Positions 56,031-63,864 of a stretch of 64,000 nucleotides of DNA are shown piece after piece. The notes below the pieces were generated by a model. The model was not told the DNA's origin, made no database searches, and saw only the letters and a program-made list of their open reading frames with translations. Position numbers and translations under genes: made by a program. Location of the stretch: positions 239,818 to 303,817 of the forward strand of contig NZ_JANFDG010000001.1 of NCBI RefSeq assembly GCF_024609765.1. The letters are read 5' to 3'. Within the stretch, counting starts at the first letter, position 1, and every line of letters starts with the position of its first letter. This DNA comes from Shinella pollutisoli (GTDB lineage Bacteria; Pseudomonadota; Alphaproteobacteria; Rhizobiales; Rhizobiaceae).

Positions 56031-56048
56031 ATGACAGCGGAATGACAC
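56031..56048 (-). promoter_or_regulatory. Pho box upstream of plcP-agt-btaA-btaB
   Basis: On the minus strand GTGTCATTCCGCTGTCAT is two TGTCAT repeats 11 bases apart, the (C/G)TGTCAT-N4-CTGTCAT pattern of PhoB boxes in rhizobia. It lies 53-70 bases before the plcP start codon, downstream of the fmdA terminator, so it serves this operon alone. Confidence 0.8.
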
Positions 56049-56086
56049 CTCCTGGGGAAACAGGGAGGACGCAGGCGGACGGACGG

Positions 56087-56111
56087 AAAAGGCCCCGGCG
56101 ATGCCGGGGCC
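56087..56111 (-). terminator. Intrinsic terminator after fmdA
   Basis: On the minus strand a perfect 9-base GC stem (GGCCCCGGC/GCCGGGGCC, 56091-56111) with a 3-base loop is followed by TTTT. It isolates the amide operon from the plcP operon. Confidence 0.85.
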
Positions 56112-56139
56112 CTTCGCGTCCTTCACAAAGGGGGAGCGA

Positions 56140-57129
56140 TCAGGCCAGGTAGGACTTCAGGACGGAGGCGCCGAGCGTGTATTTCGGGTCCACCATGTTG
56201 CCCAGCCGGACGCGGCCGACCTGCGTCAGCAGCATGTAGGCGTCGAGCTCGGTGAAGCCGTAGTCGGCCGCCATCCAGCGCACCAGCTCGCGATAGGCGA
56301 TGCGCGCGGCGTCCTCCATCGGCCGGCCCGAGCCGATCGTCATGATGACCTTCTCGTTCTCCAGCCGCACCCATTTGAAGTTCCAGTTCTTGATCAGGTC
56401 GATCTGGACGGTGGTGACGGTCGGGTGCTCGAGGGCGACACCGCAGAGCTCGCCGTCGCCCTGGTTGGCGTGGCAGTCGCCGAGATAGAGCAGGCCCCCC
56501 GGCGCGTTGACCGGCAGGTAGACCACGGCGCCCGGCGCCACGTCCGGCAGGTCCATGTTGCCGCCGTAATAGTCCGGCTGCAGCGCCGAGATCGCCTCGA
56601 TCTCCGGCGAGGTGCCGATCGTGCCGATGAACGGCTCGTAGGGGATGGTGATCCTGTCGCTCCAGGTCACGCCCTTGACGGCGTCGACATGGACCTTCTT
56701 CACCCGCTCCGGCAGGGGCGCGTTGAGGATCGCCGTGTCGCCCGTGCCGACGAGGCCGCCGAATTCCGGGATGAGGCAGGTGGTGCCGGCGGGCTGCGGC
56801 CCGCGCGGACGAATCTCCTTGATGTAGACGGCGAGGCAATCCCCCTTCTCGGCGCCGTTGACGTAGATCGGCCCGTTCTGCGGGTTCAGATAGGGGAAGT
56901 TGAGGATCTGGCTCGGGACGTCCGTCTCGTTCTTGATGGCGCCCTCGAAGGCGTCGTGGGTCTCGACGGAGACCTCCGCGCCCGGATCGACGCGCAGCAC
57001 CGGCTCGACATAGGGACCGTAGACATAGTGGTACTTCCCCTGATCGGCCTCGGTCATGCCGTGGACGCTGTTGACCTTGCCCTTCGCCACTGCGCGCTTC
57101 GCCATGATCGAATTTTCAAGCCAGGACAT
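56140..57129 (-). CDS. fmdA: Formamidase/acetamidase
   Basis: A 329-residue protein of the FmdA_AmdA family. It hydrolyses formamide or short amides to ammonia and the acid. Visible are the N-terminal HYVYGPYVEPVLRVDPGAEVSVETHDAFEGAI, GPIYVNGAEKGDCLAVYIKEI and LGDCHANQGDGELCGVALE. Start at the ATG at 57129 (AAGGAGAAA site); the internal ATG at 57105 is an alternative. It is the last gene of the transporter operon, 26 bases after the UrtE-like gene. Confidence 0.9.
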   Translation of the reverse strand: MSWLENSIMAKRAVAKGKVNSVHGMTEADQGKYHYVYGPYVEPVLRVDPGAEVSVETHDAFEGAIKNETDVPSQILNFPYLNPQNGPIYVNGAEKGDCLAVYIKEIRPRGPQPAGTTCLIPEFGGLVGTGDTAILNAPLPERVKKVHVDAVKGVTWSDRITIPYEPFIGTIGTSPEIEAISALQPDYYGGNMDLPDVAPGAVVYLPVNAPGGLLYLGDCHANQGDGELCGVALEHPTVTTVQIDLIKNWNFKWVRLENEKVIMTIGSGRPMEDAARIAYRELVRWMAADYGFTELDAYMLLTQVGRVRLGNMVDPKYTLGASVLKSYLA

Positions 57130-57155
57130 CTGGTTTTCTCCTTGTTGGTCTCGGC

Positions 57156-57866
57156 CTAAACGGCCAGGTGCTTCCTGATTGTGTCGCGGTCCTCGAGCTC
57201 CTGCGGGGTCACGTGGGCGACGATGCGGCCCTTGTCCATGACGTAGCAGCGCTGGGCGAGAGCCTTGATCATGTCGAGGTTCTGTTCGACGAACATGATC
57301 GTCATGCCGCTTTCCCGGTTGAGCTGGCGGATGATGCGGCCGATGTCCTGGACGATGGACGGCTGGATGCCCTCGGAGGGTTCGTCGAGCAGCAGGAGCT
57401 CGGGCGAGCCGATGAGGACGCGCCCGATGGCGAGCTGCTGCTGCTGGCCGCCCGACATGGTTCCGGCCTGCTGGTCCGCCCTCTCCCTGAGGATCGGGAA
57501 AAGACTGTAGACCCGCTCGTAGACGTCGGGGGAGACGCGCTCGCGCATCGATTCGCCCACCTTGAGGTTCTCGCGCACGGACATGCGTGGAAAGACGTCG
57601 CGGCCCTGCGGGACGTAGCCGATGCCGAGCCGCGCCCGGCGGAAGGGCGCGAGCCCCGTCAGCTCGTTGCCGCCAAAGCGGATCGTGCCCGCCATGCTGT
57701 CCACGAGCCCGACGAGCGTCTTCATCAGGGTCGACTTGCCGACCCCGTTGCGCCCGATCACGGCGACGATCTCGCCCCTGGCGACGCTGAGGTCGATCCC
57801 CTGCAGGACCGGCTTGCCGCCGTAGCCGGCCCGCAGGCCCTTGATGTCGAGCAAGGTCTCAGTCAT
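57156..57866 (-). CDS. Urea/short-amide ABC transporter ATPase (UrtE/LivF type)
   Basis: A 236-residue ATPase with Walker A GRNGVGKST, signature MSGGQQQQLAIGRVL and LLLLDEPSEGIQP, typical of UrtE. It overlaps the UrtD-like gene by 8 bases. With the other four genes it should import urea or a short-chain amide (FmdDEF type in Methylophilus). Confidence 0.88.
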   Translation of the reverse strand: MTETLLDIKGLRAGYGGKPVLQGIDLSVARGEIVAVIGRNGVGKSTLMKTLVGLVDSMAGTIRFGGNELTGLAPFRRARLGIGYVPQGRDVFPRMSVRENLKVGESMRERVSPDVYERVYSLFPILRERADQQAGTMSGGQQQQLAIGRVLIGSPELLLLDEPSEGIQPSIVQDIGRIIRQLNRESGMTIMFVEQNLDMIKALAQRCYVMDKGRIVAHVTPQELEDRDTIRKHLAV

Positions 57867-58575
57867 GGTTCTGTCCCAGATAGATCGCGGCGACCCGCTC
57901 GTCGGCGACGATCTCGTCGATCGTGCCCTCGGCGAAGATGCGCCCGAAATGCAGCACGGAGACGCGGTCGGCGACCTGGCGGACGAAGGCCATGTCGTGC
58001 TCGACGGCGAGCACCGTCATGCCCTCGGCATTGAGCTGGCGGACGATCTCCCCGGTCATGAAGGTCTCCTCCGGCGACATGCCAGCGGTCGGCTCGTCCA
58101 GCAGGAGGAGCTTCGGCTTCAGGCTGATCGCCATGCCGATCTCCAGCCATTGCTTGAGGCCGTGGCTGAGGTTGCCGGCCTGCTGGTCGGCGACGTCTTC
58201 CAGCTGCAGGAACGACAGCAGCCGCTCGACCTCCTCCTCCGCATCGCCCGGTCCGAGCCGGTGCTGCAGCGCGATCTGCAGGTTCTGGCGCGCGGAAAGC
58301 GCCCCGAAGATGCCCGGCACCTGGAACTTGACGCTCATGCCGCAATTGATGCGCTGGAACGGCTTCAGGCGGGTGATGTCCTGGCCGTCGAAGAGGATCG
58401 TCCCGCTGGACGGCTGGTGCTCCCCGAGGAGCAGGCGGAAGAAGGTGCTCTTGCCGGCACCGTTCGGGCCGATGAGGCAGTGGATGCGGCCGGGCTCCAG
58501 GGAGAAGCTGACGTCGGCGGTGACGTGCAGGCCGCCGAAATGCTTGTTGAGGTTCTGCGTCTGCAACAGGGCCAT
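57859..58575 (-). CDS. Urea/short-amide ABC transporter ATPase (UrtD/LivG type)
   Basis: A 238-residue ATPase with Walker A GPNGAGKST and the UrtD-typical signature NLSHGLKQWLEIGMAI (LSHGxKQ in place of LSGGQ), and LLLDEPTAGMSPEE. I start at the ATG at 58575; an in-frame ATG at 58632 lies within the preceding permease gene. Forms a heterodimer with the UrtE-like protein. Confidence 0.88.
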   Translation of the reverse strand: MALLQTQNLNKHFGGLHVTADVSFSLEPGRIHCLIGPNGAGKSTFFRLLLGEHQPSSGTILFDGQDITRLKPFQRINCGMSVKFQVPGIFGALSARQNLQIALQHRLGPGDAEEEVERLLSFLQLEDVADQQAGNLSHGLKQWLEIGMAISLKPKLLLLDEPTAGMSPEETFMTGEIVRQLNAEGMTVLAVEHDMAFVRQVADRVSVLHFGRIFAEGTIDEIVADERVAAIYLGQNHD

Positions 58576-58579
58576 GGCG

Positions 58580-59638
58580 CTACTTGCTCCCGTTCCTGCG
58601 GATGAACAGCGAGCCGAGGAGCAGGCCGGCATTGGCGATGAGGCCGCGCGGCGCGAGCAGCACCGTTCCGACCAGGAGCAGGCCCATCACCACCAGCGCG
58701 TACTGGCTGCCGTAGATCGTCAGCGCCTGGAACACCGACAGCACGACCAGCGTCCCGATCAGGGTCGCGGTGAGGTCGGAGCGGCCGCCGACGGCGACCC
58801 AGATGATCGGCAGCGCCGCCGACGTGATGCCCATGCTGGAGGGCGTGATGTACTGGCCCCAGCTCGTGTAGAGCACGCCGCTGAGACCCGCGAGCGCCGC
58901 GCCGATCACGAAGGTGGCGAGCTGGTACTTGCGGATGTCGTAGCCGAGCATCTCCGCCCGCTGCGGATTTTCCCTGAGCGCCACCAGCACGTTGCCGAAG
59001 CGGGAGTTCACGAGGATGCGCAGGCCGAGATAGACGACGACCAGCAGGCCGAGGACGAGATAGTAGAGGCCGATGTCGGGATAGAGCGGGATCTCGCCGC
59101 CGAACCAGGGCAGGGTGAGCGCCGGCATGCCGCTCATGCCGTTGAAGCCGTTGAGGCGGGCGGCACCGACCTTCCATTCCGGGCCCGCGGTCTGGGCCAT
59201 GAAGCGTTCCAGCGCGAGCGTCACCGACAGCGTGACGATGCCGAGGAAGATGCCGCTGATGCGCCCGAAGAACAGGAAGTAGCCGAGGATCGCCGCAAAC
59301 AGCGCCGCGATGGCGATGGCGACCAGGACCGAGACGAGGCCGAAGCCGTAGGCGGTGCCGAAATTGATGGTGAGGATGCCGTAGCTGTAGCCGGCGACGC
59401 CGAAGAACGCCGTCTGGCCAAAGGACAGCGACCCGCCGTAGCCCCAGATCAGGCTGAGGCCGAGCGCCATGAAGGTCCAGTTGAGGAAGTAGATGTTGTT
59501 GCCGACGTCATAGCCGTCGGCGAACAGCGGATAGGCGAGCGCGGCGGCAAGGACGACCGCGAATGCGGTCCAGAACACGGGGCCCTTGCCCATGGTCTGC
59601 GGCCCTTCCAGCCGTTTGAGGAACCGTGACACGATCAT
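58580..59638 (-). CDS. Urea/short-amide ABC transporter permease (UrtC/LivM type)
   Basis: A 352-residue permease with about ten helices and the conserved GYGGSLSFGQTAFFGVAGYSYG, ALRENPQRAEMLGYDIRKYQL and GALAGLSGVLYTSW-type segments. It starts 6 bases after the UrtB-like gene and ends 4 bases before UrtD. Confidence 0.88.
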   Translation of the reverse strand: MIVSRFLKRLEGPQTMGKGPVFWTAFAVVLAAALAYPLFADGYDVGNNIYFLNWTFMALGLSLIWGYGGSLSFGQTAFFGVAGYSYGILTINFGTAYGFGLVSVLVAIAIAALFAAILGYFLFFGRISGIFLGIVTLSVTLALERFMAQTAGPEWKVGAARLNGFNGMSGMPALTLPWFGGEIPLYPDIGLYYLVLGLLVVVYLGLRILVNSRFGNVLVALRENPQRAEMLGYDIRKYQLATFVIGAALAGLSGVLYTSWGQYITPSSMGITSAALPIIWVAVGGRSDLTATLIGTLVVLSVFQALTIYGSQYALVVMGLLLVGTVLLAPRGLIANAGLLLGSLFIRRNGSK

Positions 59639-59644
59639 CGTTGC

Positions 59645-60517
59645 TTATGCCCGATCTTTCAGAATGAAGCCCGTGATGCCTTTCGGCAGCAGGCGGATGA
59701 CGATTATGACCGCAAGCAGCAGGCCGATCTGGCCGGCGAGCTGGCCCTGCCAGGAGGTGAGCGACGCCTTGACGACGGCGAGAAGTGCCGCCGCCGGCGC
59801 CGTTCCGAGGAACACGTCGGCACCGCCGACGACGACCGTCACGAAGGCCTCCATGATGAAGGTGGTGCCCATGGTCGGGATCATCGTCATGGTGGGGGCG
59901 TAGATGCCGCCGGTCAGGCCCGCGAGCGCGGCGCCGATGCCGAAGGTGTAAGCATAGATGCGGCTCGTATCGACGCCGAGTGCATTGGCCATGTGCGGCG
60001 CCTGGATCGTCGCGCGCGCCAGGACGCCGAAGCGGGTCTTGGTGAACACGAGATAGAGGAGCGCCAGCACCGCGAGCGCCGTCGCCATCAGCACCAGCCG
60101 GTAGTAGGAGAACGACAGCGCGCCCACCGTGAAGCTGCCGAGCGGCGTGCCGACGCCGCGCATGGTCGGGCCGAACAGGATCAGCGTGCCCTGCGAGGCG
60201 ATGAGGCTCACGCCCCAGGTCGCGAGGATCGAATCGAGCGGCCGGGAATAGAGCTGGCGCACGATGAGACGCTCGATGACCATGCCGACGAGGCCGGCGA
60301 AAAGGCTGCCGCAGGCGATCGCCAGCGGCAACGGCAGGCCCCAGTTGACCGCGAAGACGGTCATGTAGGCCCCGCACATGATGAACTCGCCGTGCGCGAG
60401 GTTGATGACGCCCATCATGCCGAAGATGACGGCGAGGCCACAGGCAGAAAGGACCAGGAATGCGAATGCGTCGCCGAACTGATAGGCGGACGACACGATT
60501 GCCGTCACAAATTCCAT
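59645..60517 (-). CDS. Urea/short-amide ABC transporter permease (UrtB/LivH type)
   Basis: A 290-residue permease with about eight helices, typical IFGMMGVINLAHGEFIMCGAY and ARATIQAPHMANALGVDTSRIYAYTFGIGAALAGLTG stretches. It follows the binding-protein gene by 75 bases that include a stable hairpin. Confidence 0.88.
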   Translation of the reverse strand: MEFVTAIVSSAYQFGDAFAFLVLSACGLAVIFGMMGVINLAHGEFIMCGAYMTVFAVNWGLPLPLAIACGSLFAGLVGMVIERLIVRQLYSRPLDSILATWGVSLIASQGTLILFGPTMRGVGTPLGSFTVGALSFSYYRLVLMATALAVLALLYLVFTKTRFGVLARATIQAPHMANALGVDTSRIYAYTFGIGAALAGLTGGIYAPTMTMIPTMGTTFIMEAFVTVVVGGADVFLGTAPAAALLAVVKASLTSWQGQLAGQIGLLLAVIIVIRLLPKGITGFILKDRA

Positions 60518-60549
60518 GAGGCGCTCCGATTGGGCAAACAGGCTGCTGC

Positions 60550-60581
60550 CCGGGCGGATGCCGAAAACCGCACCCGCCCGG
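60550..60581 (-). promoter_or_regulatory. Hairpin between binding-protein and permease genes
   Basis: CCGGGCG (60550-60556) pairs with CGCCCGG (60575-60581) around an 18-base loop. No T-run follows; it may stabilise the binding-protein mRNA against decay. Confidence 0.5.
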
Positions 60582-60592
60582 AAGATCGATGG

Positions 60593-61822
60593 TTACTGCT
60601 TGGTCGGCGGGTTGGACGGCGTGTACTGCTCGTCCGGATCCGCCTGGGTCAGGTCGCAGCCGGCGTCACCCAGCCAGTAGGGCTTGATGTTCTCCCAGAC
60701 CTTCGGGAAGGAGATCGAATGATCGTCGCCGACCTTGGCCAGGAAGATCGTGTGCGACATGTGCTGGCTCTTCGGATCGAGGCAGACATTGCCGGACGGA
60801 CCGTCGAAGCAGACGTCGCCCTTGGCGAGCTCGGCCCGCAGGTCGTCGCGCTTGGTCGATCCGCCCGCCCGCTCGACCATCTGCTTGTAGAGGTTCATGG
60901 CGATGTAGGAGTTCGCCGCCTCCTGGTTGACGTAGGGCTCGTTCGGGTACTTCGCATGGAACTTCTCGAGGAACGCCTTGCTCGCCGGCGTGTCGACCTC
61001 CTCGATGTAGTTGGTCGTCACGTACATGTTGGCCAGACTCGGGGGCGTGAAGCGCTTGTGCTCGTAGCCCTGGCCGACATTGACGGAGGACGCCATCGGC
61101 AGGCCGAGGTTGGCCGAGGCCGCCTGCTCGTAGTAGGACGCCTGCGCGGCGCCGACGAGCAGCGTGACGACGAAGTCCGGCTTGGCGGTCTGGATGTTCT
61201 GGATCGTCTGCGAGAACTGGGAGACGCCGAGCGGGATGAACTCCTCGCCGACCATCTCGCCGCCGCTCTCCTTGACGATGTTGCGCACCCATTCCGCCGA
61301 GATCTGGCCGAAGTTGTAGTCGGCCGCGATCGTGTAGACGCGCTTGCCGTAGGTCTCCATCATCCAGGGGATCAGCGTGGAGAACTGCTGCTCGGGCACG
61401 GCGCCCGTGACGATCATGTTCGCGTCGCAGACGCCGCCCTCGTACTGGTTGTTGTAGAATGCGAGGCCGTCGAACTGGTTGACGATCGGCCGGTAGGCCT
61501 CGCGCGAGGCCGACGAGAAGCCGGCGAAGACCACGTCCACCTTGTCGCGCTGCAGGACGCGGCGCATGAATTCCTGGTAGCGGTTGTTGTCCGACTGGGT
61601 GTCGTAGACGACCAGCTCGATCGGCCGGCCGGCGATGCCGCCGGCGGCGTTGATCTCCTCGGCCGCAAGCTCGATCGCGTGGACCTTGCCGATGGTCGCC
61701 GCGGCGAAGTCGCCCGACTGGTCCTCGAGCACGCCGATCTTGATCGGATCGGCGGCATAGGCCGCGCCAGACAGGGCGAAGGCGCATGCCAGCATTGTTG
61801 CCTGCAACAGTCTTACAGTCAT
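60593..61822 (-). CDS. Urea/short-amide ABC transporter substrate-binding protein (UrtA/FmdD type)
   Basis: A 409-residue Leu/Ile/Val-type binding protein with a signal peptide (about 1-23, GAAYAADP). Motifs IKIGVLEDQSGDFAAATIGKVHAIELAAEEINAAGG and NFGQISAEWVRNIVKESGGE are as in FmdD/UrtA proteins and share architecture with AmiC. It starts after a GGAGGAGAG site, 17 bases past amiR. Ligand inferred from fmdA and the UrtD/E-type ATPases: a short amide or urea. Confidence 0.85.
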   Translation of the reverse strand: MTVRLLQATMLACAFALSGAAYAADPIKIGVLEDQSGDFAAATIGKVHAIELAAEEINAAGGIAGRPIELVVYDTQSDNNRYQEFMRRVLQRDKVDVVFAGFSSASREAYRPIVNQFDGLAFYNNQYEGGVCDANMIVTGAVPEQQFSTLIPWMMETYGKRVYTIAADYNFGQISAEWVRNIVKESGGEMVGEEFIPLGVSQFSQTIQNIQTAKPDFVVTLLVGAAQASYYEQAASANLGLPMASSVNVGQGYEHKRFTPPSLANMYVTTNYIEEVDTPASKAFLEKFHAKYPNEPYVNQEAANSYIAMNLYKQMVERAGGSTKRDDLRAELAKGDVCFDGPSGNVCLDPKSQHMSHTIFLAKVGDDHSISFPKVWENIKPYWLGDAGCDLTQADPDEQYTPSNPPTKQ

Positions 61823-61839
61823 TTCGTTCTCTCCTCCGG

Positions 61840-62484
61840 TTAACGTTTTTTTGCGTAGGTCCTGCTTGTCCCGGCAATCGTCTCGGCGTCATCCAGCTCG
61901 GGACCGTGGGCCTGGATGAACGTCTCGCAGAACTCCTCGATGCTCTGGCGCGACCGCATGCTCTCCCGGCGCAGGTGGTCGTAGGCGGCGGCATGGTCGC
62001 TTCCGGTGCGGCGCATCACGATCAGCACGGCCTTGACGAGGCTCTTGCGCAGGAGCCGGCGCCGCTCCTGTTCCTCCAGCCTGTCGGCCAGGTAGCGGCG
62101 GCGGCGGAACTCGTTGATGCCGACGAAGAGCGCCGAATAGACCGAGGCGCGGTGCACGGGCTTGCGCAGCGTCGCCGTCGCGCCGAGCTGCATCAGCGAG
62201 CGCAGCCGGCTCGGCGCCTCGACGCCGACGATGCCGATCACCGGCAGGCAGCGGCTCGGCTCCAGCGCGCCGGTCTCGACCGCCACGTTGAGGTCCGAAT
62301 CGATGAACAGCACGTCCTTGTCGCCCGGCTCGATCTGCAGCCGGCCGTCGGACAGGGCGGCCATGGCGAACGACATGCCGAGCTTCACCAGCATGTCCTG
62401 GAGCTGCTCGACGGCGGCCGGCTGCTCGGTGGCGATGGTCGCGCGGTAGCCGATGAAGTTCTGGATGATGCGCGGCTCGCTCAT
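61840..62484 (-). CDS. amiR: ANTAR-domain antiterminator AmiR
   Basis: A 214-residue AmiR protein: N-terminal pseudo-receiver (VLFIDSDLNVAVETGALEPSRCLPVIGIVGVEAPSRLRSLMQLGATATLRKPV, without a full phospho-acceptor set), a coiled coil (RRRRYLADRLEEQERRRLLRKSLVKAVL) and a C-terminal ANTAR domain (LIVMRRTGSDHAAAYDHLRRESMRSRQSIEEFCETFIQ). AmiR proteins bind hairpins in nascent leaders and prevent termination; AmiC releases it when amide binds. Overlaps amiC (ATGA). Confidence 0.88.
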   Translation of the reverse strand: MSEPRIIQNFIGYRATIATEQPAAVEQLQDMLVKLGMSFAMAALSDGRLQIEPGDKDVLFIDSDLNVAVETGALEPSRCLPVIGIVGVEAPSRLRSLMQLGATATLRKPVHRASVYSALFVGINEFRRRRYLADRLEEQERRRLLRKSLVKAVLIVMRRTGSDHAAAYDHLRRESMRSRQSIEEFCETFIQAHGPELDDAETIAGTSRTYAKKR

Positions 62485-63644
62485 GTGACCGCCCTCAGCT
62501 TCGGCACGCTGTTGCGCATCGCGTAGCGCGGCGTGGTCTGCACGAGGTACGGGTCGGGCCGCACGGGCTCGCCCGCCTCCCACAGGATCTCGAACTGGCC
62601 CTCGGCGCTCGACCGGCCGATGCGGGGCGTCAGGAACGCATGGTTCGTGGCGCCGTCGATGCTGACGGTTCCCTGCGGGGCCTCGACCGAGAGGCTCGGC
62701 AGCACCCTGCGGACCGCCTCGACGTCGTCGGATCCGGCCGCGGCGATGGCGGCGGCGAGCATCTTGACCGCGACATAGGACGCCTCCGCGTCCGCCGAGG
62801 CCGCCGAGCTGCCGGGCCAGCGCGCCTGGTAGGCCGCGACGAAACGCTGGTTGGCCGGCGTTCCGAGCGACGAGAAATAGACGCTGGAACTGATATGGCC
62901 GTCCATCGCCTGCGCGCCGATCTCGCCGAGCTCCGGCTCGGACAGGCTGCAGCTCACCACCGGCATCTCCGCCGGCTGGTCGATGCCGCGCGCCCTGCAG
63001 GCGGCGCGGAAGGCCTGGAAGAAATTGTAGGCGCTCGTCCCGATCAGCGTGTTGAAGATGAAATCCGGCCTGGCGTCGAGGATCGAGGCGATCGTCTTCG
63101 ACAGGTCGGTGTCGCCGACGGCGGCATAGCGCTCGGCCAGCACCGATCCGCCGGCCGCCGAAAGCGCCTCGCGCAGGATGCGGTTGTTCTCCCAGGCCCA
63201 GATGTAGTTCGAGCCGATGCAATAGGCGCGCTTGCCCATGCGCATGAGCAGGAATTCGATCAGCGGGATGATGTGCTGGTTGGGGGCCGCCCCGGTATAG
63301 ACGACGTTCGACGAGCTTTCGAAGCCCTCGTAGTGCGAGGGATACCAGAGCAGCGCGTCGTGCTTCTCGAAAAGGGGAATGACGTCCTTGCGGCTCGACG
63401 ACGTGTAGCAGCCGACGACATGGCGGACGCCGTTCTTGCCGAGGAGGTCCGCGCTCGACCGGGCGTACTGGTCGAAGGCGCCGGCCGGATCGGCGACGAT
63501 CGGCTCTATGGCGAACGGATAGTCCGCGGACGCCCGGATCTCGTCGAACGCGAGCATCGCGCCGTTGAACATCGAGCGCGACACCACCCCGTACGGGCCG
63601 CTTTGTGAAAACAGCACACCGATGCTGTATAGCGCCTTTGCCAT
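62481..63644 (-). CDS. amiC: Amide sensor AmiC
   Basis: A 387-residue periplasmic-binding-fold protein without signal peptide, as expected for cytoplasmic AmiC. It contains VLFSQSGPYGVVSRSMFNGAMLAFDEI, VVGCYTSSSRKDVIPLFEKHDALLWYPSHYEGFE and the ligand-site-like YIWAWENNRIL. AmiC holds AmiR silent and releases it on binding a short amide. I start at the ATG at 63644 (GGGGAGGT site); an upstream ATG at 63662 overlaps the terminator's T-tract region. Confidence 0.88.
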   Translation of the reverse strand: MAKALYSIGVLFSQSGPYGVVSRSMFNGAMLAFDEIRASADYPFAIEPIVADPAGAFDQYARSSADLLGKNGVRHVVGCYTSSSRKDVIPLFEKHDALLWYPSHYEGFESSSNVVYTGAAPNQHIIPLIEFLLMRMGKRAYCIGSNYIWAWENNRILREALSAAGGSVLAERYAAVGDTDLSKTIASILDARPDFIFNTLIGTSAYNFFQAFRAACRARGIDQPAEMPVVSCSLSEPELGEIGAQAMDGHISSSVYFSSLGTPANQRFVAAYQARWPGSSAASADAEASYVAVKMLAAAIAAAGSDDVEAVRRVLPSLSVEAPQGTVSIDGATNHAFLTPRIGRSSAEGQFEILWEAGEPVRPDPYLVQTTPRYAMRNSVPKLRAVT

Positions 63645-63660
63645 GACCTCCCCCCAAAGC

Positions 63661-63693
63661 AAAAAAGTGCCCGACAGTTCGCACTGTGGGCAC
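63661..63693 (-). terminator. Leader terminator directly before amiC
   Basis: On the minus strand GTGCCC, ACAGT, loop GCGA, ACTGT and GGGCAC form an 11-base-pair stem with one bulged base (63667-63693), followed by six T (63661-63666), 17 bases before the amiC start. A terminator in front of the first gene of an operon that encodes an antiterminator implies conditional read-through. Confidence 0.8.
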
Positions 63694-63744
63694 CCTTGCC
63701 ATCAATATGTCATGTAATTTTGCGCCGCACGGGCTCATCTGCCC
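63689..63744 (-). promoter_or_regulatory. Candidate ANTAR recognition hairpins in the amiC leader
   Basis: Minus strand: GGGC-AGATGA-GCCC (63731-63744) is a hexaloop hairpin, extensible below by U-G and CGC/GCG pairs. GGC-AAGGGT-GCC (63689-63700) is a second, weaker hexaloop that shares bases with the terminator's 5' arm, so the two are exclusive. The second loop has the A1/G4 pattern recalled for ANTAR sites; the first has A1 but not G4. Confidence 0.5.
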
Positions 63745-63755
63745 AGCGCTCGCCA

Positions 63756-63785
63756 ATAGTTGGATGGAAAGATGCGCCTTGTCAA
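63756..63785 (-). promoter_or_regulatory. Candidate promoter of the amiC operon
   Basis: Minus strand TTGACA (63785-63780), 18-base spacer, AACTAT (63761-63756) resemble sigma-70 -35/-10 boxes. Transcription would start near 63749, just before the first leader hairpin. Confidence 0.5.
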
Positions 63786-63864
63786 CCTCGGACGAAAGAA
63801 TCTTCGAATAAGCTGAACATCGAAACCCGCCGGCACCCGCCATGCAGGCATCCTCCACCGCTTC

